Of a DNA stretch of 64,000 bases, positions 35,999 to 44,945 are shown piece after piece; position 1 is the stretch's first letter, and each line of letters starts with the position of its first letter. The DNA is taken from the NCBI GenBank assembly GCA_947624375.1, contig CANQKD010000012.1, positions 1 to 64,000 on the forward strand, read 5' to 3'. Origin of the DNA: an uncultured Clostridia bacterium (GTDB lineage: Bacteria > Bacillota > Clostridia > Oscillospirales > Ruminococcaceae). The translations under genes and the position numbers were made by a program. Below the pieces are notes generated by a model. It searched no databases, was not told the DNA's origin, and saw only the letters and a list, made by a program, of their open reading frames with translations.

Positions 35999-36367
35999 TC
36001 AAAGAACTTCCGGAGCCAGCGACAGGATCTTCATGTAGTCCTTGTCTCTCAGCTCTCTCGCTACCGGTCCGAAAATACGTGTTCCTCTCGGGTTCTTATC
36101 TTCCTTGATTATAACAGCCGCGTTCTCGTCGAAACGAATGTAAGTTCCGTCATCACGACGAAGACCCTTGGCTGAACGAACAATTACTGCTTTGACAACA
36201 TCGCCTTTTTTAACAGTACCGCCCGGCGCAGCCTTCTTGACCGACGCCACGATAACGTCACCGATGTTTGCATACTTTCTGCGTGTACCGCCCAGTACCC
36301 TAATGCACATAAGCTCCTTAGCGCCCGTGTTGTCGGCTACTTTGAGGTATGTCTGCATCTGTATCAC
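35999..36367 (-). CDS. rplN: 50S ribosomal protein L14
   Basis: 122-residue protein at the subunit interface. [27 protein letters not shown] and the end [16 protein letters not shown] are canonical. Preceded by a 45-base spacer after rpsQ. Confidence 0.98.
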   Translation of the reverse strand: MIQMQTYLKVADNTGAKELMCIRVLGGTRRKYANIGDVIVASVKKAAPGGTVKKGDVVKAVIVRSAKGLRRDDGTYIRFDENAAVIIKEDKNPRGTRIFGPVARELRDKDYMKILSLAPEVL

Positions 36368-36412
36368 AGTACGTTCCTCCTTTCAAACTTTCGTTAAATG
36401 TTAGCGTACAAA

Positions 36413-36670
36413 TTACTTAGCCTGTTCAACAACTCTGACCAGACGCCATCTCTTATCCTTAGACAGAGGACGTGTTTCCATAACTTCAACAGTGTCGCCA
36501 ATGTTGCAGACGTTGTTTTCGTCATGTGCCTTGAGCTTTACAGTTCTTTTGATGATCTTCTTGTAGAGGGGGTGCTGAACGTTGTCTGCGATAGCCACAA
36601 CAATGGTCTTATCCATCTTGTTTGAAACTACCTTGCCCACTCTTGTTTTTCTAAGATTTCTCTCGCTCAT
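36413..36670 (-). CDS. rpsQ: 30S ribosomal protein S17
   Basis: 85-residue OB-fold protein. ATG 36670 ([14 protein letters not shown]) has GGAGG upstream; an in-frame start at 36733 would overlap rpmC and is rejected. The RNA-binding strand [22 protein letters not shown] is typical. Confidence 0.97.
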   Translation of the reverse strand: MSERNLRKTRVGKVVSNKMDKTIVVAIADNVQHPLYKKIIKRTVKLKAHDENNVCNIGDTVEVMETRPLSKDKRWRLVRVVEQAK

Positions 36671-36686
36671 GGTAATCCTCCTTTCC

Positions 36687-36890
36687 TCACTCAGCAAGTT
36701 CTTTCTCACGAATGATCGTCTTAACACGAGCAATATCCTTCTTGACCGCCTTCAGTCTGAGGGGGTTGTCAAGCTGATTCACAGCGTGCTGAAAACGAAG
36801 ATTGAACAGCTCCTTATTCAGACCGTCGAGCTTCTCGCTGAGCTCTGCCGCGGAAAGATCTCTCAGTTCCTTTATCTCGCTTGACTTCAT
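36687..36890 (-). CDS. rpmC: 50S ribosomal protein L29
   Basis: 67-residue helical protein near the exit tunnel; docks SRP and trigger factor. Begins [21 protein letters not shown]; includes [20 protein letters not shown]. Its ATG overlaps the rplP stop by one base. Confidence 0.97.
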   Translation of the reverse strand: MKSSEIKELRDLSAAELSEKLDGLNKELFNLRFQHAVNQLDNPLRLKAVKKDIARVKTIIREKELAE

Positions 36891-37321
36891 TATTGCTCAC
36901 CACCCATTTCTTCGGACTCTCTTTTAACGAATTTACACTTGATAGGAAGCTTGTGCATCGCAAGACGTATTGCTTCTCTCGCAGCATCTTCGCTTACTCC
37001 TGCTATCTCGAACATTACGCGTCCCGGCTTAACAACAGCTACCCAGTATTCGGGAGCGCCTTTACCTGAACCCATTCGAGTACCCAAAGGCTTTTTGGTA
37101 ACAGGCTTATCCGGGAATATCTTTATCCAGACCTGACCGCCTCTCTTGATGTATCTTGTCATCGCTCGACGGGCAGCCTCTATCTGGTTCGAGGTTATCC
37201 ATGCCGGTTCAAGAGCCTGCAAGCCGAACTCACCGTCCGATACCTTGTTTCCTCTTGTAGCCACACCGGTCATACGGCCTCTGTGAACTCTTCTGTACTT
37301 AACTCTCTTTGGAAGCAGCAT
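36890..37321 (-). CDS. rplP: 50S ribosomal protein L16
   Basis: 143 residues; organises the A-site tRNA region. [41 protein letters not shown] and [20 protein letters not shown] are diagnostic. Overlaps rpmC and rpsC by a single base at each end. Confidence 0.98.
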   Translation of the reverse strand: MLLPKRVKYRRVHRGRMTGVATRGNKVSDGEFGLQALEPAWITSNQIEAARRAMTRYIKRGGQVWIKIFPDKPVTKKPLGTRMGSGKGAPEYWVAVVKPGRVMFEIAGVSEDAAREAIRLAMHKLPIKCKFVKRESEEMGGEQ

Positions 37322-38136
37322 TACTTGTTACCTCCTTCACGTTTTTCCTCGCGCCTTCTGCCGTTGAAAGGAGCCTTTCCTCTCGGCTTCCTGTCACCGC
37401 CGCGCTTCTTGTCAGACTTCTCTGCCGGGGCTTTGCTCTGTGAAGGAGCAACTTCACCCTTCAGAACTTCGCCTCTGTATATCCATACCTTAACGCCTAT
37501 GCGACCGTATGTCGTGGCTGCTTCAGCAAAGCCGTAGTCGATGTCGGCTCTTATCGTCTGAAGAGGTATAGTGCCTTCGTGGTAGCTCTCAGCTCTCGCT
37601 ATTTCAGCACCGCCCAGACGACCCGAGCATCTTGTCTTGATACCCTTTGCGCCAAGCTTCATCGAACGGCTGATAGCCTGCTTCATAGCACGTCTGTAAG
37701 AAATTCTGTCCTCCAGATCCTGAGCTATCTTTTCAGCCACCAGCTGTGCGCTCAGATCCGGCTGAGCTACCTCTACAATATTTATGTTGACCGACTTGCC
37801 GGTCATTTTCTCGAGTGAAAGACGAAGCTTTTCAACTTCCGCGCCGCCTCTGCCGATAACGATACCGGGCTTAGCGCAGTGGATATGGATCCTTATCTTT
37901 CCATTTTCCTTTTCGTTGTCAGCCATACGCTCTATCTCGATAGTGGGAACACCTGCATAGACCGTCTTGCTTTCAGGATTTTTAGATCTTGTGTTGAGAG
38001 CGTTCATAATAAACTTGCGTATCTTGTAGTCCTCAACCAAGGTATCGCCAAAAGCAGCTTTGTTTGCAAACCAGCGGGAGTCCCAATCCTTGATTATACC
38101 GACACGAAGACCGTGCGGATTAACTTTCTGTCCCAT
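37321..38136 (-). CDS. rpsC: 30S ribosomal protein S3 with long basic tail
   Basis: 271 residues against about 220 in most Firmicutes. The KH domain ([22 protein letters not shown]) and the C-terminal domain ([24 protein letters not shown]) are normal. The surplus is a lysine-, arginine- and glycine-rich tail of about 50 residues after the usual end [10 protein letters not shown]. The tail may be disordered and contact mRNA at the entry channel; that is inference. Confidence 0.97.
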   Translation of the reverse strand: MGQKVNPHGLRVGIIKDWDSRWFANKAAFGDTLVEDYKIRKFIMNALNTRSKNPESKTVYAGVPTIEIERMADNEKENGKIRIHIHCAKPGIVIGRGGAEVEKLRLSLEKMTGKSVNINIVEVAQPDLSAQLVAEKIAQDLEDRISYRRAMKQAISRSMKLGAKGIKTRCSGRLGGAEIARAESYHEGTIPLQTIRADIDYGFAEAATTYGRIGVKVWIYRGEVLKGEVAPSQSKAPAEKSDKKRGGDRKPRGKAPFNGRRREEKREGGNK

Positions 38137-38156
38137 TCAGTTTACCTCCTTCTAGC

Positions 38157-38492
38157 TTAATCCTTCTCTTTAAGAACTACCGTTATGTGCGAAGTTCTCT
38201 TAAGGATCCTGTTTGCGCTGCCTCTTGCTCTTGCGATAAATCTCTTCATGGTAATACCGGGGCTTACATAACATTCCGCAACATAGAGTCTGTTCTTGTC
38301 CATGTTGTGATTGTTTTCCGCGTTAGCGGCGGCGGACTTCAGAAGCTTTACCAGATATTCGCTTGCAGCCTTTGGTGTGTGATTAACTATTGCCAATGCC
38401 ATTTCCAGATCTTTTCCTCTTATAAGATCGAGAACTATCTTGACCTTGCGGGGAGCGATCCTGGCATTTTTCAAAATTGCCTTTGCTTCCAT
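38157..38492 (-). CDS. rplV: 50S ribosomal protein L22
   Basis: 111-residue protein lining the exit tunnel. [24 protein letters not shown] and the loop-to-end region [30 protein letters not shown] are canonical. Between rpsS and rpsC. Confidence 0.98.
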   Translation of the reverse strand: MEAKAILKNARIAPRKVKIVLDLIRGKDLEMALAIVNHTPKAASEYLVKLLKSAAANAENNHNMDKNRLYVAECYVSPGITMKRFIARARGSANRILKRTSHITVVLKEKD

Positions 38493-38510
38493 CAGAACTC
38501 CTCCTTTCCG

Positions 38511-38792
38511 CTATTTACCGTTGTTAGATACTTTAGAGCCTGCATGACCTTTAAAAGTCCTTGTCGGCGCAAACTCACCAAGCTTATGACCGATCATATC
38601 CTCGGTAACGTAAACGGGTATATGCTTCTGACCGTTGTGAACAGCGAATGTGTGACCCACAAAGTCAGGGAATATCGTCGAAGCACGGCTCCATGTTTTC
38701 AGTACCTTCTTCTCTCCGGCGTCGTTCATAGCTTTAACTCTTTTCAAAAGGACTTCCTGAACGTAAGGTCCTTTTTTAACACTTCTACTCAT
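38511..38792 (-). CDS. rpsS: 30S ribosomal protein S19
   Basis: 93 residues. [19 protein letters not shown], [28 protein letters not shown] core and [15 protein letters not shown] are typical. Head protein next to S13. Starts 20 bases after rplB. Confidence 0.98.
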   Translation of the reverse strand: MSRSVKKGPYVQEVLLKRVKAMNDAGEKKVLKTWSRASTIFPDFVGHTFAVHNGQKHIPVYVTEDMIGHKLGEFAPTRTFKGHAGSKVSNNGK

Positions 38793-38812
38793 TACAACTG
38801 CCTCCTTTCAGA

Positions 38813-39646
38813 TTACTTACCGTTGCGGCGCTTTACGATAAATTTATCGGAGCGGTTGTGCTTAGCACGGGTCTTGTAGCCCATGGTCGGCTTGCCCCAC
38901 GGAGTAACAGGTGACGGACGGCCGACAGGCGACTTACCTTCACCACCGCCGTGAGGGTGGTCGTTCGGGTTCATTACCGAACCTCTTACAGTAGGTCTTA
39001 TACCCATGTGACGGGTCTTTCCTGCCTTACCGACGTTCACGTTCTCGTGGTCTATGTTGCCCACCTGACCGATAGACGCCATGCAGTTTACAGCGATCTT
39101 TCTCATCTCGCCCGAAGGAAGTCTTACCAGTGCGTAATTATCCTCCTTGCCCATGAGCTGAGCCATATTACCGGCGCTTCTTACAAGCTGTGCGCCCTTG
39201 CCGGGATAAAGCTCGATGTTGTGAATGAAAGTACCAACGGGAATGTTGGCAAGTGCCAGCGCGTTGCCCGGCTTTATGTCTGCATCAGCGCCCGATCTTA
39301 CAACATCGCCTACGGCAAGACCGTTCGGTGCGATGATGTATCTCTTCTCTCCGTCCTCGTACTGTACAAGAGCGATGAATGCCGATCTGTTAGGATCGTA
39401 CTCGATGGTCTGAACTGTAGCGTTCATGCCCGTCTTGTTTCTCTTGAAGTCGATAACGCGGTACTTTCTTCTGTTTCCGCCGCCGTGATGACGAACGGTT
39501 ATCCTGCCGTAGCTGTTTCTGCCCGAAGTCTTTTTCAAAGGCTCCAGCAGGCTTTTCTCCGGCTTTACCTTGGACAGGCAGCTGTAGTCGGTAACTGTCA
39601 TACCTCTTCTGCCGGCTGTCGTAGGCTTGTAGCTTTTTATAGCCAT
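38813..39646 (-). CDS. rplB: 50S ribosomal protein L2
   Basis: 277 residues, needed for peptidyl transferase assembly. [26 protein letters not shown] is split across N-terminal strands, and the universally conserved [10 protein letters not shown] histidine loop is near residue 229. A 131-base gap with three hairpins separates it from rplW. Confidence 0.98.
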   Translation of the reverse strand: MAIKSYKPTTAGRRGMTVTDYSCLSKVKPEKSLLEPLKKTSGRNSYGRITVRHHGGGNRRKYRVIDFKRNKTGMNATVQTIEYDPNRSAFIALVQYEDGEKRYIIAPNGLAVGDVVRSGADADIKPGNALALANIPVGTFIHNIELYPGKGAQLVRSAGNMAQLMGKEDNYALVRLPSGEMRKIAVNCMASIGQVGNIDHENVNVGKAGKTRHMGIRPTVRGSVMNPNDHPHGGGEGKSPVGRPSPVTPWGKPTMGYKTRAKHNRSDKFIVKRRNGK

Positions 39647-39677
39647 GTGTTATTTCACTCCTTCTGAAGTTTTGCGA

Positions 39678-39762
39678 GAACGTCGCTTCGCAGCCCGCGA
39701 AGTCGTTCCCATACATACGCCCGACTAAAATCTATCGGGGTATCCGCTCTCTTAGGCGGATA
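39678..39762 (-). promoter_or_regulatory. Three-hairpin spacer between rplW and rplB
   Basis: Three separate inverted repeats: TATCCGC/GCGGATA (39762-39741), CCCGA/TCGGG (39739-39720) and a stacked stem GAACG...CGTTC enclosing CTTCGC/GCGAAG (39708-39678). None is followed by a U-tract. The gap is unusually long for this operon; role unknown. Confidence 0.55.
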
Positions 39763-39777
39763 TTTATGCGGCTGACC

Positions 39778-40074
39778 TTATATAAGGTTGTCGAAGAACT
39801 CGATGGTCTTTTCGCCCTCTTTAAGAGTAACGATAGCTTTCTTCCAATCGGGGGTCTTGCCCTCGTATCTGCCCATTCTTCTTTTTTTGCCGTATACATT
39901 AAGTGTGTTGACCTTTTCTACCTTAACGCCGAAAAGCTCCTCTATAGCCTTGGCTATCTCAGACTTGTTGGCATCTTTTGCGACCTCGAAGGTGTACTTG
40001 CGCATTTGCAGGTTGTCTATCGAAGCCTCAGTGATTATAGGTCTTATAACAATGCTCTGAGCAGTCTTTGCCAT
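39778..40074 (-). CDS. rplW: 50S ribosomal protein L23
   Basis: 98-residue protein at the tunnel exit, docking site for SRP and trigger factor. IVIRPIITEASIDNLQMRKYTFEVAKDANK and VNTLNVYGKKRRMGRYEG are characteristic. Its first base overlaps the last of rplD. Confidence 0.98.
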   Translation of the reverse strand: MAKTAQSIVIRPIITEASIDNLQMRKYTFEVAKDANKSEIAKAIEELFGVKVEKVNTLNVYGKKRRMGRYEGKTPDWKKAIVTLKEGEKTIEFFDNLI

Positions 40075-40697
40075 TACGCGTATACCTCCTCGATCTTCGC
40101 AACGGCATCCTTAACAACAATAAACTTATCGTAGTTGAGAATGTCATATACGTTCAAAGTGTTTACCAGCGTGGTCTTTACGCCGGGAATGTTGTTTGCG
40201 CTCTTTATTACCTTTGCATCAGCCTCGGGCATAACTATCAGAGCCTTGCCCTCAACGCCGAGTGCGCCGAGCATATTAACGACAGTCTTTGTCTTGAACT
40301 CGTCAAGCTTGAGCTCGTCCAGAACAACAATGTTGTCATCTATCACCTTTGTGGAGAGCGCAGACTTCATAGCAAGTCTTCTCAGCTTCTTGTTGAGAGC
40401 GTATCTGTAGCTTCTCGGCTTAGGTCCGAGAGCAACGCCTCCGTGTGTCCACTGCGGAGCTCTTGTAGAACCCTGTCTTGCGCGACCCGTGCCCTTCTGT
40501 CTCCACGGCTTTTTGCCGCCGCCCGAAACTTCCGTGCGTGTCAGAGTGGACTGTGTTCCCTGCCTCTGGTTGGCAAGGTAATTAACTACCATAGCGTGCA
40601 TAGCCGGAACGTTCGGAGTAATACCGAAAACCGCCTCGCTAAGCTCAGTATCAGCGACCTTCTTGCCGCTCATATCGTAAACTGAAACGTTTGGCAT
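40074..40697 (-). CDS. rplD: 50S ribosomal protein L4
   Basis: 207 residues. An extended loop reaches the tunnel ([30 protein letters not shown] region). ATG 40697 ([11 protein letters not shown]) follows AAGGAGGAG, so a longer in-frame version from 40715 is rejected. L4 regulates the S10 operon in E. coli; no homologous site was recognised in the leader. Confidence 0.97.
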   Translation of the reverse strand: MPNVSVYDMSGKKVADTELSEAVFGITPNVPAMHAMVVNYLANQRQGTQSTLTRTEVSGGGKKPWRQKGTGRARQGSTRAPQWTHGGVALGPKPRSYRYALNKKLRRLAMKSALSTKVIDDNIVVLDELKLDEFKTKTVVNMLGALGVEGKALIVMPEADAKVIKSANNIPGVKTTLVNTLNVYDILNYDKFIVVKDAVAKIEEVYA

Positions 40698-40714
40698 CGT
40701 AACTCCTCCTTCCA

Positions 40715-41350
40715 CTAAGCCTTCTTAACGCAGTCGGCAATGGTAACAACCGAACCGTTAGGGCCGGGTACCGCGCCTTTTATCGCGATAAGATTGTTTT
40801 CAGCGTCTACCTTGACTACCGTCAGATTCTGAACAGTCACCTTTTCGGCGCCCATGTGACCCGGCATACCCTTGCCCTTGTAAATTCTCGAAGGCGAGGA
40901 GCAAGCGCCCATAGAGCCTGCCTGTCTTACAACAGGGCCCGAACCGTGTGTTTCTTTCAGTCTGTGGTTGTTGTGACGCTTTATAGTGCCTGCAAAGCCT
41001 TTACCTTTGCTTGTGCCGCTTACGTCAACTATGTCGCCCTCCGCGAATGTGTCAGCCTTGATGATATCGCCGACATTCAGCGAAGCCGTGTCGTCAAGTT
41101 TGAACTCTCTCAGAGTCCTCTTCATCGCAACGTCAGCCTTCTTGAAGTGACCCTGCAAAGGCTTTGTCACGTTCTTTGAACGGATCTCGCCGAAGCCTAA
41201 TTGTACGGCATCGTATCCGTCGTTCTCAGCCGTCTTCTTCTGTACTACTACACAAGGACCGGCCTCGATAACAGTTACGGGAATGAATTTTCCCGCCTCG
41301 TCGAAGATCTGTGTCATACCGATCTTCTTTCCGATTATCCCTTTTTGCAT
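40715..41350 (-). CDS. rplC: 50S ribosomal protein L3
   Basis: 211 residues. [29 protein letters not shown] and [16 protein letters not shown] plus [15 protein letters not shown] are diagnostic. Follows rpsJ after a 97-base gap with two hairpins. Confidence 0.98.
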   Translation of the reverse strand: MQKGIIGKKIGMTQIFDEAGKFIPVTVIEAGPCVVVQKKTAENDGYDAVQLGFGEIRSKNVTKPLQGHFKKADVAMKRTLREFKLDDTASLNVGDIIKADTFAEGDIVDVSGTSKGKGFAGTIKRHNNHRLKETHGSGPVVRQAGSMGACSSPSRIYKGKGMPGHMGAEKVTVQNLTVVKVDAENNLIAIKGAVPGPNGSVVTIADCVKKA

Positions 41351-41378
41351 TTTCTTTTCCTCCTAAAATAGGTTATTG

Positions 41379-41439
41379 GTCGGAATTTTTCCGACATGAC
41401 CTGCCGTAAAACCGTTGAGAGATCACCTTAGCGATCTCT
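41379..41439 (-). promoter_or_regulatory. Two-hairpin spacer between rpsJ and rplC
   Basis: AGAGATC/GATCTCT (41439-41418) and GTCGGAA/TTCCGAC (41395-41379) form two strong stems upstream of the rplC ribosome site. No U-tract follows either. Similar arrays precede rplB and rpsD in this operon. Confidence 0.5.
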
Positions 41440-41447
41440 TTAGGAGA

Positions 41448-41762
41448 TTACTTGATCTCCATTACGATCTCAACGCCCGCAGGAAGTTCCAGCCCCTGAA
41501 GAGCTGTCATTGTGTCGTTTGTCGGTCTGAGTACGTCAATAAGTCTCTTGTGCGTTCTCAGCTCGAACTGCTCTCTGCTGTCCTTGTCCTTGTGAACAGC
41601 GCGGAGTATGGTCACGATCTCTTTGTCTGTCGGCAGAGGTATAGGGCCGCTTACCTTAGCGCCCGAGCGCTTTACAGCATCAACTATCTTTCCTGCCGCC
41701 GCGTCAACAACAGCGTGTTCGTAACCTTTGATCCTTATCCTGATCTTTTCATTGACTGCCAT
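41448..41762 (-). CDS. rpsJ: 30S ribosomal protein S10
   Basis: 104 residues; first gene of the operon. [41 protein letters not shown] and the C-terminal [14 protein letters not shown] are canonical. Also acts as NusE in antitermination complexes in other bacteria. ATG 41762 follows AAGGAGG. Confidence 0.98.
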   Translation of the reverse strand: MAVNEKIRIRIKGYEHAVVDAAAGKIVDAVKRSGAKVSGPIPLPTDKEIVTILRAVHKDKDSREQFELRTHKRLIDVLRPTNDTMTALQGLELPAGVEIVMEIK

Positions 41763-42102
41763 TTTAATTCGCCTCCTTAAAAACTTTGAAAATTTGTTGG
41801 GGGCAAGACCTTGTTTTACGAGCCTTAAAGCCCGTCAGATCTTTTACACTACTCCATGTGTTTCGCTTGTAAGCCGAAAAAATATCCGAAAACCGTGAAT
41901 TGTTTTCGGGGCTTACACAGCGCACACATAAAGCCCGTGCTTTAGCGTAAAAGCAGCAATGCCGCCATCGCAAGAAACGCAAAAGCCTTGATGTGTAAAT
42001 ATCGGCCGCCCGGTTTAAAATCGGACATACTCTGCGGAAATTCCCCGACTCTTTGGTCGGCCACCTCCCGCTTCATCGCATATCTTTGCCGCACACCATA
42101 CA
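41763..42102 (-). promoter_or_regulatory. Long leader of the S10 operon
   Basis: About 340 bases separate the predicted transcription start (near 42102) from rpsJ. The leader contains inverted repeats such as CCGAC/GTCGG (near 42045-42060) and a possible 44-codon reading frame (42076-41942, beginning MKREVADQRVGEF) that lacks a good ribosome site. A leader this long before a ribosomal operon suggests post-initiation control; the mechanism cannot be read from sequence alone. Confidence 0.5.
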
Positions 42103-42108
42103 TAATAT

Positions 42109-42137
42109 AATATATAGTATACAGCTTCACGCATCAA
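42109..42137 (-). promoter_or_regulatory. Promoter of the S10-spc-alpha operon
   Basis: Minus-strand TTGATG (42137-42132), 17-base spacer, TATATT (42114-42109), set in a very AT-rich TATA run. No equally good promoter was seen elsewhere in the operon up to rplQ, so most of the 30 genes may rely on it. Confidence 0.65.
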
Positions 42138-42339
42138 TAAAATGCGCATAGCAGTCACGCAAATAATATTTTAACATTTCCTGCCCGATATTTCAAGCAT
42201 TTTTTAACGCCTTCACTATAGAATTTTCACCCAGATTTCCACACCTTTTTGTGCACCTTGCACACAATTGTGCTTATCCTTGTCCTTACCTACAATATCT
42301 TGGGTACAAGCCTTACCTTATTATATAATAAGTCGACAG

Positions 42340-42374
42340 AAAAAATAACGCCGATGTGGGTCAGTCATCAGCGC
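42340..42374 (-). terminator. Intrinsic terminator of rpsT
   Basis: CGCTGATG pairs with CATCGGCG (eight pairs, one G-U) around a 9-base loop and is followed by TTATTTTTT on the minus strand, about 20 bases after the rpsT stop. Confidence 0.8.
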
Positions 42375-42393
42375 GTATATTTTTGTATTTTAT

Positions 42394-42657
42394 TTAGCCG
42401 TTGCTCTGTGCAAGCCTCTTCATCAGCTTGGACTTTTTATTAGCGGCTGTATTCTTATGAAGTATGCCCTTGGAGCAAGCCATGTCTATCTTCTTGATAG
42501 CAGTCTTTACAGCCTCGTTTTTGTTGTCGGTATTCTCTGCAATAGCAGTGTCAGCCTTCTTTACAGCAGTTCTGAGGTCAGACTTTATCATCTTGTTCCT
42601 GAGAGTTTTCTTCTCAATGACAACAGTTCTTTTCTTTGCGGATTTGATATTCGGCAC
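42394..42657 (-). CDS. rpsT: 30S ribosomal protein S20
   Basis: 87-residue helical 16S rRNA-binding protein: [35 protein letters not shown] and the end [18 protein letters not shown] are typical. The start codon is GTG 42657, with GGGAGG 8 bases upstream. It is monocistronic, has a leader of about 90 bases and its own promoter, and is divergent from gpr, a neighbourhood shared with other Firmicutes. Confidence 0.97.
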   Translation of the reverse strand: MPNIKSAKKRTVVIEKKTLRNKMIKSDLRTAVKKADTAIAENTDNKNEAVKTAIKKIDMACSKGILHKNTAANKKSKLMKRLAQSNG

Positions 42658-42757
42658 TCCTTACACCTCCCGATAAACATAAATTTTCCACTCATTCTCA
42701 ATGCTATCTGCATACTGAGAGGGAAATGCAATAACACTAAAACAAGCATCAAGTCTT

Positions 42758-42786
42758 ATCATACCACATCTTTTAAAATTTTGCAA
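42758..42786 (-). promoter_or_regulatory. Sigma-A promoter of rpsT
   Basis: Minus-strand TTGCAA (42786-42781), 17-base spacer, TATGAT (42763-42758). The approximately 90-base leader could allow S20 feedback control, which I cannot confirm. Confidence 0.8.
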
Positions 42787-42869
42787 GTGTTTTTTGCAAA
42801 AATCTCAAATAAAATAAACGCCGGAAATTGTGTAATTTCAACTAAAAACCTCAAAAGGAGCTTAAAATC

Positions 42870-43700
42870 ATGCCTGTACGCACCGACTTAGCCTTTGAAA
42901 GCGCCGCCCGTTCCCCCCACCTTAGCGGCATCACCCAGCAAGAGCGCGAAGAAAGCGGTCTTAACATCAGCCGCATATGTGTTGAAACAAACGAAGCCGC
43001 CAAAGCTCTTTGCAAACCGCAGGGCTGCTATATCACCATTTCATCGCAGGAATTTTCCTTGCAGTCGTCTCCTGAACATTTTGCCGATCGCGCCGCCGTA
43101 ATCTCGAAAGAGATATCTTCCCTTTGCGGCAGCGTTTCTTCCGCGCTTGTCGTGGGGCTTGGCAACCGCAATATCACCCCCGACCGCCTCGGTCCTGCTG
43201 TTGCGGATAAAATAATAGCCACGCGCCACTTAAAACGACTCGCGAAAGATATAGATACCGACGGCATGGCGGAAGTTTCGGTGCTTGCCGCAGGCGTTAT
43301 GGGGCAAACGGGTCTTGAAGCCGCCGAGACCGCAAAAGCAGTCGTTTCCATAGTCCGCCCCGATGTCCTGATAGCCGTCGATGCCCTTGCCTGCTGCGAG
43401 TATGAGAGCCTTGGCAGCACCATTCAGCTTTGCGATACAGGCATATCGCCCGGCAGCGGTGTAGAAAATGCGCGCGCCGAGTTTTCATCAAAAACTATGG
43501 GCGTGCCTACCATTGCCATAGGCGTTCCCACAGTCATGGATGCTCAGGCGCTCTCTGACAGCCCTTTATATAATGGTATGTTTGTCACTCCGCGTAGTAT
43601 CGATACCCTTACAGAGCGCACATCATCGCTCATCGCGCTCTCGCTGAACCTCACACTGCATAAAGGTCTCACCGCCGAGGAGATAATCTCTCTTTGGTAA
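42870..43700 (+). CDS. gpr: Germination protease GPR (short form)
   Basis: Aspartate-type protease that degrades small acid-soluble spore proteins during germination. Family marks: N-terminal VRTDLAFE, VVGLGNRNITPDRLGPAVADKIIATRH, VLAAGVMGQTGLE, DVLIAVDALA and DTGISPGSGV. The protein is 276 residues, clearly shorter than the 320-370 usual in Bacillus and Clostridium; the missing part is C-terminal. The core including the acidic active-site regions is intact. AAAGGAG precedes ATG 42870. It implies a sporulating host or one derived from sporulators. No convincing forespore promoter was found by eye. Confidence 0.92.
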   Translation: MPVRTDLAFESAARSPHLSGITQQEREESGLNISRICVETNEAAKALCKPQGCYITISSQEFSLQSSPEHFADRAAVISKEISSLCGSVSSALVVGLGNRNITPDRLGPAVADKIIATRHLKRLAKDIDTDGMAEVSVLAAGVMGQTGLEAAETAKAVVSIVRPDVLIAVDALACCEYESLGSTIQLCDTGISPGSGVENARAEFSSKTMGVPTIAIGVPTVMDAQALSDSPLYNGMFVTPRSIDTLTERTSSLIALSLNLTLHKGLTAEEIISLW

Positions 43701-43762
43701 ATTGCACATAAACACAAACTTAATTTCGTCGCATTTCACATATGAAAATTTCTCCCGACCTA

Positions 43763-43791
43763 TAGACATTTGCGGATAAATTTGATACAAT
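43763..43791 (+). promoter_or_regulatory. Promoter of the adaptor/permease operon
   Basis: TAGACA (43763-43768), 17-base spacer, TACAAT (43786-43791), about 54 bases before the adaptor start, which has AAGGAGG. Confidence 0.7.
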
Positions 43792-43844
43792 TATTATGTA
43801 TAGGTATGTATAACATCTTTTGTTTTATATAAGGAGGAACTATT

Positions 43845-44924
43845 ATGAAAAAGTTGTCGGCAAAAATAGCCGCACTTACAATATCGGCAGCCGTCTGCTG
43901 CTCTTTTAGCGGCTGTGTCTTTCTGCCGGACGAGGAAACCATACTCGCAGCGCCCTCGGTAGAGCAGGCAGACGTCAGCTATTCTACCATAACCGCCAAA
44001 AAGCGCGACATAGTAGATCAGGATATCAACACGGGCATAATTGCATCACAAACGCAGTATAACCTCAGTTTTAAAGAGCAGAGCGGCACTATCTCCAAAA
44101 TATACGTTCACGCAGGCGATAAAGTCAAAAAAGGCGATATCATCTGCGAGCTCGATACCAGCGACCTTGCCTACTCTATAAAAGAAACAGAGCTGAAACT
44201 TCGCTCAGCACAGCTTGATAAGCAGATATTGCAGGAGGGCGGCGCATCTCAGGCTGAAATTGACAGAGCGCAGGTCGAAGTAGACCTTGTACAAATGCAG
44301 CTCGATGCGCTTTACGAGCAGCGCGACAGTGCAAAACTCTACTCCGCTATAGACGGCACGGTCTCGGCGCTCGGCATGGGCGTTTCGGCAGGCAACTATG
44401 TAAACCAGGGCGATACGGTAGCCACGGTAATTGATACAAACAGCCTCTATGTTGCCATTCAGCCGGAGACCGACAACTACAAGCTGTATAAAATAGGCAC
44501 AAAAATGAGCATACGCATTGACGGTGAGCTTTACGATGCCGAAGTTTTCATGACGCCCGACGAAGTGGTCGCAAGCGATTTTGAGGAAGAAGAGGTCATT
44601 TATGAGGTCTATGACCCCGATGCAAAAGAAGATGCCCCCGATGAAATGCAGTTTGACCGTGAGCACGTCTATGTGAAGTTTACCGGCACACCGCCCGAAG
44701 ACTGCGTAGGCGCTCTTGCAGATACCATTTTAGTGCTCGATGAGCGCAAAGACGTTGTGGTAATTTCAAACAATCTTATAAAATCTATAGACGACAAAAA
44801 TATAGTATACCTTTATAAAGACGGCAAAAAGGTCGCACAAGAGGTAGAAGTCGGCTTGCAGACAGGCTCTCTCTCCGAGATAGTTTCGGGCGTTGAAGAG
44901 GGCGACACCGTTATCGTAAGATAG
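43845..44924 (+). CDS. Efflux adaptor (HlyD/MacA-like) lipoprotein
   Basis: 359-residue membrane-fusion-type protein. The signal peptide ends in lipobox FSGC (about residue 24). A biotinyl-lipoyl-like domain (GTISKIYVHAGDKVKKGDIICELDTSDL) is split by a helical hairpin (about 100-155) and resumes with AIDGTVSALGMGVSAGNYVNQGDTVATV. A beta-barrel region then carries an acidic insert (DFEEEEVIYEVYDPDAKEDAPDE). In Gram-positives such adaptors pair with FtsX-type permeases. The permease gene follows after 21 bases. Cargo is unknown; peptides, lipids or antibiotics are possible. Confidence 0.88.
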   Translation: MKKLSAKIAALTISAAVCCSFSGCVFLPDEETILAAPSVEQADVSYSTITAKKRDIVDQDINTGIIASQTQYNLSFKEQSGTISKIYVHAGDKVKKGDIICELDTSDLAYSIKETELKLRSAQLDKQILQEGGASQAEIDRAQVEVDLVQMQLDALYEQRDSAKLYSAIDGTVSALGMGVSAGNYVNQGDTVATVIDTNSLYVAIQPETDNYKLYKIGTKMSIRIDGELYDAEVFMTPDEVVASDFEEEEVIYEVYDPDAKEDAPDEMQFDREHVYVKFTGTPPEDCVGALADTILVLDERKDVVVISNNLIKSIDDKNIVYLYKDGKKVAQEVEVGLQTGSLSEIVSGVEEGDTVIVR

Positions 44925-44945
44925 CGCGTCTGAGAAAGGACAGAT

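Noticed and set aside
41764-41982. A 72-residue open frame in the S10 leader, minus strand
   Set aside because: No ribosome site, cysteine-rich random composition, and it overlaps the leader structures and the other candidate small frame.
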